Below, piece after piece: positions 20,087-31,879 of a DNA stretch of 64,000 bases (the stretch's first letter is position 1; each line of letters begins with the position of its first letter). Origin of the DNA: Chamaea fasciata (Eukaryota; Chordata; Aves; Passeriformes; Sylviidae); assembly GCA_029207755.1 (NCBI GenBank), contig JARCOQ010000015.1, positions 1,044,044-1,108,043 of the forward strand. The letters are read 5' to 3'. Below the pieces are notes generated by a model, which saw only the letters and a program-made list of their open reading frames with translations, was not told the DNA's origin and did no database searches. The translations under genes were made by a program, and so were the position numbers.

Positions 20087-23000
20087 GTGCAACAGCGTCA
20101 GCTCAGATCAGCCCCAGCCCTCTCTTGCCACCAGCCTTATCTCTGGGTGGGTCACACAACCAGCTGGATTAAACCGGTTGGTTGGAAAAACAGCAATTCT
20201 TTCCAGAGTGAGCTTTCAGCTGGATCAGCTCGCTCATCTGAGCACAGCATCCTCCCACCTCCACATCCCTGCCCCAGCCTCACGCCGGCTGCAGTTGTCA
20301 GCGGGTGCCCGTGACACATCCATTGCTAACGCGGCAGAAGGAGCCCCTTCTCCTCCGGGAAAGCTTTCTGCCAGTGAAGTTGAGCAATGAGGGAAAGCTG
20401 GAGTGACAGCAGGAGCGGGAGGTGAGGAGGCAGCCCCGTCCCCACACGGCAGCTCTGAGCCCCCGTGTCAGCTCTCGGCATCTCACGGCTCCGGCCGGGC
20501 AGCCCGGAGCCCCAGAGGAGAGAGGAGAGGCTGGGACTGAGCTCAGCACCCTCACAGGGACCCCGGGCCTCGCTGGGGAGATAAACCCCTCATCCCCTCG
20601 CTGTCCTGCCTCGGGGATCTCGGAGCTTCCCCGGTCCCGGCAGCATTCCCACTCCTGCGAAAATCACCACCCGTGTTACAGGGGGAGGCACGGTGGAAAA
20701 CCACCCTCTGCTCCAGGTCTCACAGCACCGGAGGCTTGGGCACTAATGCATTTCATTAAAGCCCAGGAGACAAGAGCAGCCCATCCTGACTGCCAGAACG
20801 CAAGAGCTGTACCAGAGCTTCCTTGGAATTGCCCTCAGGCTGCAATGTTCAAGGTCTACTTATTGTGTGGCTGTGCATCACACTCACATCTTCCCTGCTC
20901 CCAGACTCTTTTTATTGGGATAGACACAGATGAGGCATTGTACATGGCGAAAAATAAACCAGATAATGCATGAGACCATCATAATGAATCCCCTTGAATT
21001 CCCTGCTGTAAACCAAAGGGCATCTATTGACCTGTTGTACTGACAACCCTCCAAGAGATCTGATCCTTGACCTTGGACCTTTCGTTGGCTGTGAATACAG
21101 CTCCAGGGTAGACACCAAGGGCTTCCCCTTCTCCCATGCCATCCTGGGAATGTGCTGTGGGTATATTCCTGTTTGATCCTTCTCCATGTGACTGCAGCAA
21201 GCAGCCTCAGTGACACCCTCAGCGTGACAGTGCTCCCTGCACCGAGCGCTCACGAGCTCTCCATATACCATGATTTCAGATATATATATATTTTAGAGTG
21301 GAACAGTACTTTCCCTCACTGAGTTGCACCTCTCACAGTCACACATGAATTTCCACCTACTCAATTCCATTTTTTTCCCTTCTGCAGCTCACTTTTCTCC
21401 TTGCAGTCACTCCTCCTGGCCCTCAGGCAGATTTGCAGGGGTGGGCGAGACGAGACAGGAGACGGGAACAGCAGTGACACAGCTGAGCCTCTGCAGGGGG
21501 ACAGATCCCCCCGAAATGAAAAGCAAACTGGGCTGGGGTCTCTGCTCCCAAACCCTCTTCAGCTCCCGACTCACACTCGTTAACTTCCCAGGATTTTTTG
21601 CAGTACTCGTCTTTAGCCACTTGTGCTGCCAAGTCTCCCCAGACACCACAGGTTTGGAACTGGTTTCCCGTTGAACAGAAATATCAAAGCCATCTCCTGT
21701 TAGTCAGCCTGTGGTGCCACAACCATCTCCACACGCAGCTCCTTCCAGGCCCCTGAACACGTGCTCACGCCTTGGGCCATGAGTTCCTCTCCCGCGCAGA
21801 GCTGCTGTCGCTGACGAGCCTCTTATCTATTTTAGCTAATTGGCTTCACCTCCTGCTCGTGCTCTGCCACACTCACACCTGCCTGGACGTGCCCAGGTCC
21901 TCGCTGTGGCGCCCCTGCCAAGCCTGGCACGTGCCTCTCAGGGATCTGGGAGCACCAAGGAGAGCAGGAATCTCCAGGACAAAGCCCCCAGGCCGTGCAT
22001 CCGAGGGGAGCTGTCTCCAGAAGAGGCACGGTTCCCTTTCATCTCCCTGGCAGCTGTCAGAGCAGATAGAGCAGGACCCAGCTCCCGGTGCAGGGAGCAC
22101 GGGGACACTCCTCAGGCTTGAGGGAGGTTCCTGGTGCTTGTGCTTTTGGCCAGCGGGGAAGGATTGTTTCCTTTGATTCCTTGTTAAAAATAGAAAACTT
22201 CTCAGTAGTCTTCAGCTGAGGCACTGGGCAGCTGTGTGCACCCCTGGCCCTTGAGCTGCCCTCAGCTTTGCTGGGCTGCTCCTGTCACACTGCACAGGTG
22301 GCACTTTGCCCAGCTCTGTCGATTTTTGGCACAATTCCCCCGAGTGCTGCTTGTCTTCCCCTTCCCCAATTTCGGGGGCAGCTAACTTACATTTTTACTA
22401 CTTCATTAAGATTTAAACTCTTCTCCAACGCCTGTCCAACTGCAAACCTCCCTCCTCCTGTCCAAATGTGTGACCCCAACCCTGCCTGATGACAGGACCC
22501 TGAACCGGGATCCTCCTCAGAGCTCAGGGATGCTCACAAACTGATGTCAAGTTTGACTTTTGCTTCCAGGATGGTCCTCAGGGTGCTGGAGCCTGGCGTC
22601 TACTCTCGATGGCTGCTTTGTGTCCCCATAATTCAGTGCTGGTATTGATGAGCAGCGATCAAAGGCACCCTGAGAGCCTTCTGTTGAAGCAGCTTTTACA
22701 ATTGCCATGCTGAGGTCTGTGCTCACCCTGTTCTGGCCAGGAGCGGGACATAGAATAACTTACAAACCAGAAACATTATTTTAAAGAGTAATGCCTCAGC
22801 GGGGGGTTGCAGAGGCTCAGTTTCCCGGCAGCACAAATCCCCGTTTGACTGGAGCCACAATGACCCTTCTCTGTCTCCCTTGGGAGCAGCATTCCCACTG
22901 TAAATGTTACCAGGGCTGTGCACACATGTGGGACAGAACAAAGCTCTGCATTATCACGGCTGTGGCAGCACCACTCAGGCTGGGTTACACACCAGGAAGG

Positions 23001-23142
23001 CGCTGGCTGCGAGGTCACAGCTCCTGGAGATGTGAGGGTTGCTCAAGCACGAAGATGACGGTGGGACATTACTGGGTCAGGGAGCTGGGATGTCTGGAGG
23101 CATTTGGCACATTTAACGTGATGCAGGAAGAACACACAACTC
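20087..23142. other. Intergenic, mostly unrecognised
   Basis: A 3-kb stretch with no exon I can support. The stretch 20905-21220 reads on the minus strand as a possible old retroelement (AATAAA at 20916-20911), listed under findings. A short TA repeat is at 21280-21292. Confidence 0.55.
21280..21292 (+). repeat. Short (TA)n microsatellite
   Basis: Alternating AT dinucleotides following TTTCAG; too short to be highly variable. Confidence 0.85.
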
Positions 23143-23283
23143 CATAGAACAGCGTGGCTCGGAAGAGGCCTTCCAAATCATCCCGTTCCAACCATGGGCA
23201 GAGACAACTTCCACTGTCCCAGGGTGCTCCAAGCCCTGTCCAAGCTGGCCTTGAACACTTCCAGGGATGGGGCAGCCATGACT
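23143..23283 (-). mobile_element. CR1-type LINE 3' fragment, inverted
   Basis: CATAGAACAGCGTGGCTCGG, CCAACCATGGGCAGAGACAA, TCCACTGTCCCAGGGTGCTC and CCTTGAACACTTCCAGGGAT in order give an inverted CR1 terminus of about 140 bp. Confidence 0.88.
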
Positions 23284-24741
23284 CCACTGTTTTCACGTGT
23301 GTATTTGTAGATTTAATCACCTTCCAGGCAGAGACAGGGTCCGTGGTGCTGAAGATCACTGTCCAGGTTACATCTCATCCTGAGAGGAGGGTGGGCTTCC
23401 AGCATCATCATTCCCTTCATCCCTGATCTTCCACTGGGCTGTCCAAAAGCTTCACTAGGTCCTCCTCCATCCAGGCATCACTGGCACAAGGATTCTGCAG
23501 TGGATATTTAGCAAGTGAGGGGAAGAAGGGAATCCATGCCCTGTCATTGCCAGAGAAGTGGTAAAGGAAACATCACCACGGCCCCTCAGGGAAGTCCTTA
23601 CTGACAGAAAAAATAGAAGTGATACATAAGTAAGAAGAGTTTCAGGCTTGGGATTTTTAGGTGAATTCCTTAAGGGGGGAGGTGGACACACAGCACACAG
23701 TATAAAAAAACCCATGACACATCTCCGTGATGGAAATGTTTTTGAAAGAAGAGCTGGTCATAGATGTCCTCTGAATTCCCTGGGAGGAAAAGAAAAGGCC
23801 TGACAGGTGCATTTTGGGCAGTGACAAGGCATCGAGCAGCTGGCCAAGCTGCAGTTAAACACACAAAGTCAGAAACAAGCTCTCAATTAAATGGAAAAGT
23901 GAAATTAGTCACGCCCCTGGGCGTCACGGCAGTGCAGGAAGCTGAAATGGAAAAGCAGAGGAACCAAGGGCTATGAAATCGTCAATGATACCCATGGAGG
24001 AAGTATTTAAATAACAGGGTTAATTATAAAGATGACAAAGTTTCATTGTCAGGAAAGGCTGAACAGTCTCCCTGTTCTTACTCTCCTGTTTGGGAGAGCT
24101 ACAGAATCCCCTCAAAGGCCCAGCCAAGCAGCTGCCACTCATTTCCTCCCCAAACATAGAGGATCAGCCTCTCTCCATGTTCTACAGGGGAGCTTTGGTC
24201 TCGTAATGCTCCATGGATAAACACTTCCACAGGTGTCACCCAGGGGGTTGTGGGGAGGAGAGGGGAGCACCAGGACCCCAAGGAGCTGGGGCTGGAAGAG
24301 TGCCTCATGCTGGTCCAGAAAAACTCCGCTGCGTCCCTTGGAGCTGGAACAGCACCCAGAGGTGTAACCTGCACCAAACCCAAAGCCAAGGCAGGAGAGG
24401 TTTGGCCACCACCTGCATTGGACACCCACAAATCCCACTCCAGTGCTCACCATCCCCTGCCTGTGGCTGCACAGGAGCTGGAGGCAAGCCCCAGCACCTC
24501 CAGGGAGGATTCCAGCAGGCACCAGTGCTCCCAGGCTGGGTGACCAGCACAGCTGCCCCAGCCAGGAGCCCTGCAATGCTCCCTCAAGAGCTGGAGGTGG
24601 CCGGAGCAGCAGCATTTAGAGCCTACTCCAGGCTGGATCCCATCAGCACTGACACCCTGCGACTGCTCCCTGTGCCAGCAGCACCTGTGGAGAGGGAGCC
24701 CTTCCCAGAGAGCACCTGGAAGCCCAGAGACACAAAAGGGA
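23284..24741. other. Intergenic, nothing firm recognised
   Basis: Unique sequence of mixed composition. The AT-richer stretch 23.5-24.1 kb has no splice-supported frame. Confidence 0.55.
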
Positions 24742-24895
24742 TTCAGGGACATCTCATCCCACCCCCCACCATGGGCAGGGACACCTCCCACTGTCCCAGG
24801 CTGCTCCAAGCCCCAGTGTCCAGCCTGGCCTGGGTCACTGCCAGGGATCCAGGGGCACCCACGGCTTCTCTGGGCACCCCAAGGCCTCAGCACCT
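24742..24895 (-). mobile_element. CR1-type LINE 3' fragment, inverted
   Basis: CCACCATGGGCAGGGACACC, CCCACTGTCCCAGGCTGCTC and ACGGCTTCTCTGGGCACCCC, in the order of an inverted CR1. The terminal GATTCTATG end is missing. Confidence 0.85.
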
Positions 24896-25980
24896 GCATC
24901 ATAAAAGGTTTCAAGGACAACCCATCCCTAAAGATTCCATAAGGAGGCAGGATCCATGCCAGGCGGACGGGGGCTGCTTCTCACAGGCCCCTCTGGAGGG
25001 GTGTGAAGCCATAAGAAAGCTCCAACCTCTTCAGTGGGCTTATATTACCACAGGACAATTCCAAGGAGAGGAATGTTTTCCCAAAATTTGTATAACCACT
25101 GGAAAAACGTCACAAACCACTGTGAAATTGAGCTGAAGCTGTATTTCCAGGAATTAGAACCAGAAGTTCCCAAACCAAACTCCGGTTTCCTTTTTGGAGG
25201 GGCTCCAGAGATGTCTGCTGTGCATTAGCCCTGGTACGACCCGTACGAGGGATGTGAGCGCTGCCTCTCCCTGCGTAAATAGCAATTTCCTCCTGGTGCT
25301 GCTCAGCTCCCAGCCCTCAGTGTTCCCTCTTCTTCTGTCTCTGCTCCTGGAATCTGGATGGAGATTCTTCCTCTCCCCAGCACTCAGAGACCAGCCCTAC
25401 ACATGGGCCACTTTACAGCAGCTCCCTACTGTTGGCTTCGGTGCAAATCGCTTTAATTCTCACAATTAGGCAAGGCCGCTGCCTTTCCTGCATAAAAATA
25501 TCTTCAAACAGCTTCTGGAAATTCCTGTGGAAATCCCCACTAACTCTCCCAGCCGTGCCCGGAAGCCCAGACAAAGGGTTTGTTCCTGGGGCTGGGGTTG
25601 GAGGAGCCAGTCCCGGCTCCCCCCGGCTGACCCTGCAGCCCCCGGTGTCACTGCACGCCCGAGGTGTCACCGCGCTCTGAGCGTGGCCTCTGCCTGTCCT
25701 TGGCTCTGCGCACCGCTTGTCCCCTGCTCTGGGCTGTCAGAGGAAGACAGGGAAGGGTGGCAGAGAGAGAGGGTGACCCTGAGGGTCCCCAAGGGCTGGG
25801 GGCGGTGGGGGAATGCCTGGAGGGCTGAGCCAGCCGGCCTGGAGGAGCTGGAAGGGCAGGAACGGAGAGGCTGCAGCCCGGCTGATTTACTGGAAAAGGG
25901 AAGAAAAACCACAAAACAGATTTGCGTTTGTGAAGTTAATGATTACAAGAATAAAAAACAAGGAGCTGCCCCACAGGGAG
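24896..25980. other. Intergenic, nothing recognised
   Basis: About 1.1 kb of unique sequence between the CR1 fragment and the 26-kb minisatellite. Confidence 0.55.
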
Positions 25981-25982
25981 CT

Positions 25983-26216
25983 GTGCCAGCCCGTCCGTGT
26001 GTCCCACTGCCAACCTGTCCGTGTGTCCCCATGCCAGCCCCTCCGTGTGTCCCAGTGCAGGCCTGTCTGTGTGTCCGGCAGCCTGTCCGTGTGTCCCCAT
26101 GCCAGCCTGACCGTGTGTCCCCATGCCAGCCCGCCCGTGTGTCCCTGTGCTGCCCTGCCCGTGTGTCCGGCAGCCTGTCCGTGTGTCCGGCAGCCTGTCC
26201 GTGTGTCCGGCCGCCC
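25983..26216 (+). repeat. Minisatellite with CCGTGTGTCC core
   Basis: Ten imperfect units of about 20-26 bp, each with CCGTGTGTCC or a one-base variant, separated by CCATGCCAGCC-like or GGCAGCCTGT linkers. The last units (GTCCGGCAGCCT type) are nearly identical 20-mers, so expansion there is recent. The core resembles that of the 53-kb array. Confidence 0.92.
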
Positions 26217-26480
26217 ACAGGCCGGGCAGTGCGGCTGTCCCTGCGATTCCACGGAGGTTTTGTCCCGTCCCGGGGGCGGCTCCTCCAGCCGAGCGCATCA
26301 GGGACCGGAGCTCGGCTTCGCTCCCGTCCCGCCGAGCCTCGGGGGCACCGGGGCCCGGGCTGGGCTCGGGGGGGCAAACTCCTCCTGGGACCGGCTTTGC
26401 CCGCAGGCCGAGGGGGCTCTGGGGTACAGCAGCCCCCCAGGAGCGGTGCGGGGTGGGACACAGCCCCAGTGAACATCAGC
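26217..26480. other. Orphan CpG-rich patch
   Basis: A dense CpG block directly adjoining the minisatellite. No coding exon or unambiguous donor is seen. It may be an intergenic CpG island or part of the subtelomere-like GC repeat context. Confidence 0.4.
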
Positions 26481-27892
26481 TGGTGCCAAACTGGTCGTGA
26501 AGGGTGTGAAGATCGCCGTGCTCGGGCGTGTGACATCCCTCGACGGCCCGGAGCTCTCCGAGGAGGGGGATGAGGATGAGGATGTTACCCTCATCGCCTC
26601 AATCATTTCCCAGGGACACATTTCAGCTGCTCAGGGACGTGGTGTGAGGTGTCCTGGCAGCGCTGGGTCCCTGCACACGCAGCCCCGGGGCAGGCACGGA
26701 CCCGGCCCTGGCACTCGCCTCGCCGAGCGAAGGCAGCCCGGGCGCTGCTCCGTGTTTGCTTTCGCAGCGCTGCTGGCACAGGACGTGCCCTTGAAACGTG
26801 CAGATAAGATACTGACGGTGGGGAGCGATTCCGTGGGCCGTTACAAACACCCAGTGCCTGCGGAGCTCCTCCTCTGATACCTGCTGCAAGGGCACCGCGG
26901 CGCCTCGGCAAATCCCACGGGCACTGCCCCGTGCCGGGCGCTGCAGCGCTGCCAGGGGGGCCCCGGGTGCTCCGGGCACCAGAGCAGCCCCGGGGGATCC
27001 CACCGGCACCCCTGCCCACTCTGCCGGTGCCCAGCTGAGTGCCAGCATCCAAGTGTCCATGCCCTCACAACACTCTCCTCTCCAATCCTGCGTCCCTGCA
27101 GAACTGTCCCCCAAACACCAGTCACAATTTGCCGGTGACAGGTCTGGCCCTGTTCATTCCCCTCCTGTTCTTGTCCCTTTTCTGTCCCCATCCCATGGCA
27201 GATGCAGGAGGGCCAAGGGCTGAGCTGATCTCACGCCTGTTTATATTCATGTGGCTTCTGAGATTTGGTTTGGAACCATAAAAATATGTTATTTACTGTA
27301 CAATTAAATATTTGTTTCCTAGTGGGTTGGGCTTGGGTGAACTGTAGTTTCTACAACACCCTTTAAGCATGACTTACACTCTTCCTCATTGCCTTCCTTT
27401 TCATACCTTTAATTCCCTCACTCCTTGGGCCTTTATCAGCTGCAGGGAGGTTTGCCAGGGGCTTCACATAGTAAAATATTAAACAACAATAAAAAAAAAA
27501 CCCCAAGAATTTAAAAATTATTTTTAAATCGGCTTCCTCTCTCACTTACTCTTTCTGTGGGAAGTGCAGGGGCAAACCAAAAGCAGAATATTTCTTAATT
27601 ACTCAGGAGTATTTCCCCCGCACATACATCGGCCCGGCCTGGGCACCCAATTACTGTGCTGATACTGGTGGTGACAGTGCTGTGACAGACTCGAGCAGGC
27701 TGTCACAGCCTGTGCCTGCAGATTATCTGCCTCAGCAGCGCTTGCCCGGGCGCTGTGTTTGGCTCCGGTGGCCGTTGTTTCCAGCAGGAGCCCGGCAGGG
27801 CAGGGCTGGGTGTCTGCCCGGCACTCCCGTGTCCCCGGCAGGGTGACACCCTGCCCCGTGGGGATGGGACCAGCAAAGTGTTTCATGTTCGA
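26481..27892. other. Intergenic, nothing recognised
   Basis: GC-rich to 27.1 kb, then AT-rich from 27.25 to 27.6 kb including an A-run near 27.49 kb. No gene is supported. Confidence 0.55.
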
Positions 27893-27985
27893 TCCATGGT
27901 GTGATTTGTGGGAACGTCCCGTGCAGGGCCAGGAGTTGGACTCGATGATCCTTATGGGTCCTTCCAGCTCAGGCTCTTCCACGGT
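27893..27985 (+). mobile_element. CR1-type LINE 3' fragment
   Basis: GTCCCGTGCAGGGCCAGGAG, TTGGACTCGATGATCCTTAT and GGGTCCTTCCAGCTCAGG are the terminal 90 bp of a CR1 subfamily in plus orientation. Confidence 0.85.
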
Positions 27986-29318
27986 GCTCTGATGAGGCGA
28001 CTCCTATTTTTTCTGGTTTTTGGACATACATCTCTTAAACGCATTTCAGTGTAGAAAGCCAAATGATTTCCCTCACTTTTTCTGGCAGCGGACGAGTTTC
28101 CCATTCCTTGGGCACTCCCCAGTCAGGCTCTGGCCTCTCCCTCTCCCCATGCAGCCCCGGCCACGGCACAGCCAGACCCCGGCCAGGCCAGCCGGCCCCT
28201 GCCCTGCACAGCCCCACACTCAGAGCCCAGGACAAGGCCAAGCTGCAATTTTCCGGGTTAATTGCCAGGATGCCAGTGCAGGGGAGAGACAGAGATTCCT
28301 TTGTGCCGGCTCCAAGTGCCTCTGTTCCAGGAGAACGGCTTATAACCGACCTTGCTTTGTGTGCCCAGCCCTGGCTGGACACTGTTTGCACAAGTAGCTG
28401 GGCTGACAAAGACAAAATCAGGAATTCTTGGAGATTTTGGGTGGTGAGGTATCTCCTGGAGCAGCCCTCAGACACAGCAGCCCCAGTTCTGTTTTCCTCA
28501 TGGGCTCAGATCTGAAAATCCAGGGCTGTGCTGAGCGGGGCTGACATTCCTGAGTGAGCCACCACGCCGGGGTCCTGGGCTGCCCTCCCCGCCCTCCCTC
28601 ACCCAGCCATGGAGCAGAAACCTCCTGGGACAGTGAGGAAAAGAAAGATCCACCAGTGGCACACAGGGAGAGCTGGGATCCTCCAGGTCCATCCATCCTC
28701 GGTCCAGCCAGGTCCGTCCCTGCAGCACCTGCAGCCCCGCCGGCAGTGCCGGAGAACAGGCTCACCCTGCGTGTGCCAAAACGAGGAGAGAAAAGGCCGT
28801 GTCTGTTATCATGCACGTGGGAAATGAAATGAAAGCCAGAGAGTGCCCAGCACAGCACAGGGGGCAGCTGGGACAGCTCTGAGGGGATGTTCACAGATGG
28901 AACTTTGCCTCCTTTCCTTCAGAGCCACCGCTGCTGATGGCACTCACTGCTCGGAGCCTTTTCCTTCCCAAGTGGGAAGAAAGCTGCCTTGGCCTGGCTT
29001 CCCGGGAAGTGGGGCAGCTACAAAAGCTGTGGAAACCGCACAACAATCAGAGGAAAGAGGAAAGTGGTGCTGAGGAGCAGATACTGGCTCCAGGCCTCAC
29101 CTGGGGTGGGAGCTGGGAAGGACAGCAGCTATGGCAAAGGAGCAGCGGGGGATGCACCACACCCTGCCCGCAGGAATTCCCGGGGTGGCAGCAGCTCCCA
29201 AGGTCAGGGAGGTTAAAAAGCAGCCAGAGCTGCATAACCTGAGCCTGAGGAGCCTCCTAGGCTCTCTGTGTTTAGATATTTATATATGTGTATATATATT
29301 TGTATTTATATGTAAGTG
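27986..29318. other. Intergenic, nothing recognised
   Basis: Unique GC-rich sequence with an AT-rich simple stretch at 29268-29315 (TATATATGTGTATATATATT type). No exon is supported. Confidence 0.55.
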
Positions 29319-29505
29319 GCAGAGGGTGCCCAGAGCAGCTGTGGCTGTCCCTGCATCCCTGGAAGTGTCCAAGGCCGGGTTGGAGAGGGCTTGGAGCAGC
29401 CTGGGATAGTGTGAGTTGTCCCTGCCCATGGCAAGGGCTGGAACAAGTTGTGCTTTAAGGTTTCTTCCAATCCAAACCATTCCCCAAGTCTGTGACTCTG
29501 GCTTT
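29319..29505 (+). mobile_element. CR1-type LINE 3' fragment
   Basis: GAGCAGCTGTGGCTGTCCC, TCCCTGGAAGTGTCCAAGGC, GGCTTGGAGCAGCCTGGG, CCTGCCCATGGCAAGGGCTG and TTCCAATCCAAACCATTCC in order. About 185 bp and non-coding. Confidence 0.9.
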
Positions 29506-29679
29506 GGTAAGTTTTGGAAGACTGCGATGAGGGAATAGCAAACATGCTCGTGGGATCTCGGCAGCTCTTGGGAACAGGCTGTGGCAGTGGATTGGTGCTG
29601 CTCGTGATGGAGCAGGAACTGCAGGGAGGAAACATCACTGGGCAGGGGAGGAGGACAAATGGATTCTGTCAAGCTAACT

Positions 29680-29835
29680 GGATCTATTTTTAGATAAAAC
29701 TGTAATTAAGTCAGTACTTGATAACAGCAGGACTTTTAAGGTAATGGGGCTTCTGTTACAAATCTAAATGCAACATGGCACATATTAAATGAATCAGGAG
29801 ATGTCTGTTTTCCCTGGAATGTAATTACAGAAGAG
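29680..29835. promoter_or_regulatory. Candidate conserved non-coding element
   Basis: AT-rich, repeat-free segment with a MEF2-like CTATTTTTAG, TGTAATTAAG, ATATTAAATGAATC and GGAATGTAATTACA. It looks like unique regulatory sequence by composition; conservation is untested. Confidence 0.3.
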
Positions 29836-30814
29836 GCCTCGCTTGGTCAGGGTATCCAGGAGAGCCCTTTGGGAGGCAGCCCTTGACTCTGAGCTAATGC
29901 CCAGCCCAGTAAACAACATTGGGTTCAGTGGCTCAGGTCATTTGTTAAAATACAAAGGCTGGGAGTCATTCCTCAGGAGGGGCTGCTCCCTCCTGGGAAA
30001 CGGGCTGGGAAACACCAGCGGGATCCTGGCGAAGGAGCCGGGACTGAGAGTCACGTCCAGGACCACGGCAAAGGCAAACAGAATCACTGTCCTGGCTCTG
30101 CCTGGGCGAGGGACAGCTCCTGGCAGAGATCAGGGAGGGCAAGGGGACCTTAATGAGGCCCAGGCTCCTGCCTGGCTCCCAGGGCAGAGCCCCGGCCCCA
30201 CCCGTGCTCCTGCAGGAACAGAACCCACTCCTGGCACAGCTGCAGCAGATTTGGGGAGCCCTCAGAGGTACCCTGGGCCACCAGATGTTCCCTCGGTGTG
30301 ACACCAGGGACAGCTGTACCCGCTGCCACTGGGCCAGAGCAGCAGCTCTGCTGCCGCCCAGATGTGCTCCAGCTGTGGATGCTGCACCCTCACCTGCACG
30401 GGCCTCAGATACCCTGCGGCTGCCAGAGCAGCTGTGCCCCGGCTCCAGATGTGTCCCCTGGCCGGCCATCGCCCCCTCTTTGCCCTGTGCCCCAGCTGTG
30501 CCCGTCCCCATCCAGCTGTGCCCAGCTGCGCCTGCTGCGGTTCCGCGGCGCCCTCTGGCGGCTCCGGAGCCTCCCTGCGCCTCCCTCTCCTGCGGGATTT
30601 TCCCAGCTCTGTCATTTTATTCACCTTTTCCTTCCTTAAGATCTCTGTTACCTTTATTAAGTGACTTTCCCGCGCCTCTTCCCTCTTCAACGATTGGTGA
30701 AGGGAAAAGGGGCTTCGTAGGAGTTTCTGGTTACCAAAATTCACCTCGTTATGATAAACACCCTGATTTGGAGAGACTGCAAGAGGAAAGCTTTGGCCCC
30801 GGTGAGAGTCCCGT
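29836..30814. other. Intergenic, nothing recognised
   Basis: GC-rich sequence with long frames but no homologous protein or supported splice structure. Confidence 0.55.
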
Positions 30815-30840
30815 CCCCCCCCCCCCCCCCAAAAAAAAAA
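30815..30840 (+). repeat. C16-A10 homopolymer junction
   Basis: Sixteen C (30815-30830) pass directly into ten A (30831-30840). Such a junction is prone to sequencing and replication slippage, so its length is uncertain. Confidence 0.9.
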
Positions 30841-31509
30841 GAAAAAACTTAGTAACTGTCAGAGATCAATTTCTTATTTCACATTAAAATGGTTAATGGG
30901 AAGCAGGAATAAGAAAACAATGAAATAAATCTTTAACACAAATAATACAATTTAGTAGTTTTACATATTTAATCTACATTTAATATACTTGTCATATACT
31001 TAATAGATAGATTTTTTTTTTTTTTAAATAAAGACTAGGAAATAGGCTGAAAAAATAAGTGACGTCAAATTTTTGGACCTGAATTTTTCTCATCTGTAGC
31101 ACACCCATTTCTGGGGAATCCAAGTCACACCCACCTCTGACTGAAGCCTGACGTGGTGGGTCCCGTCCTTCACCTGCCCCTGGGGTTGTGCAGTCAGCGC
31201 CAAACTAGCTTCTCCCAGATCTGAACTGGGGAGACTGGGCTGGGGGAAATTCAGGTTTCCCTGAGACTCATCACAGGGACCTTTACCGAGTTTTAGTCAT
31301 GCAAATAGAAAATTCGGGCAGCCAAAGGCGCCGTGACGGCTCCCACCCCTCCCGCCAGCCACCGTGAAAGGGCACGGTGTGACACACACACGTGGGGACA
31401 GCCAGACTCAGTGTCACACCCCTGACATCCCTGCTCTGCACCCCCTGAGCCACAGAGCCAGGCTTCCCCAGCGCCCCACTGGCCCCCTTCAACCTTCACT
31501 CAGAGGATG
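30841..31509. other. AT-rich intergenic island then unique sequence
   Basis: 30.85-31.1 kb is strongly AT-rich, including T14 at 31012-31025 and repeated ATATTTAAT/ATACTTAAT words. No gene is seen. Confidence 0.5.
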
Positions 31510-31553
31510 GGATAAAAATAGGACAAAAATAGGATAAAAATAGGATAAAAAGA
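31510..31553 (+). repeat. 11-bp tandem repeat
   Basis: Four copies of GATAAAAATAG (one with C for T) in tandem. Confidence 0.95.
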
Positions 31554-31879
31554 GTCGTTCTGACCGCACTGAGCGTGTGGCACCAAGATGTCCCCAAGGA
31601 TGTCCCCAGAGGAGACCCTGGGGCAGGCGTGGGCAGGATGCCCAAAGGATCTGGACTCCTGCACATGGAATGTCCATGTCCCCTCCTGTCCCTCTCCCCC
31701 TGTTCCCCTCTGTCCCTCTCCTCCCGGCTCTGGTGGCATCAGGCCGTTGATGGCAGCGCACGGGGCCGGGGCTGGCCGCGGTTCATTCCAAGGCTGCTGC
31801 ACGCTCCGAGCGTATTTTTAATGTATTTATCTCCCGGCAGCTTCCTGCCAGGCTGGTCCGCGGGGGAAACGGGCACAGA

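Noticed and set aside
25527..26573. 348-codon frame across the 26-kb minisatellite
   Set aside because: Driven by repeat and GC composition; no recognisable domain.
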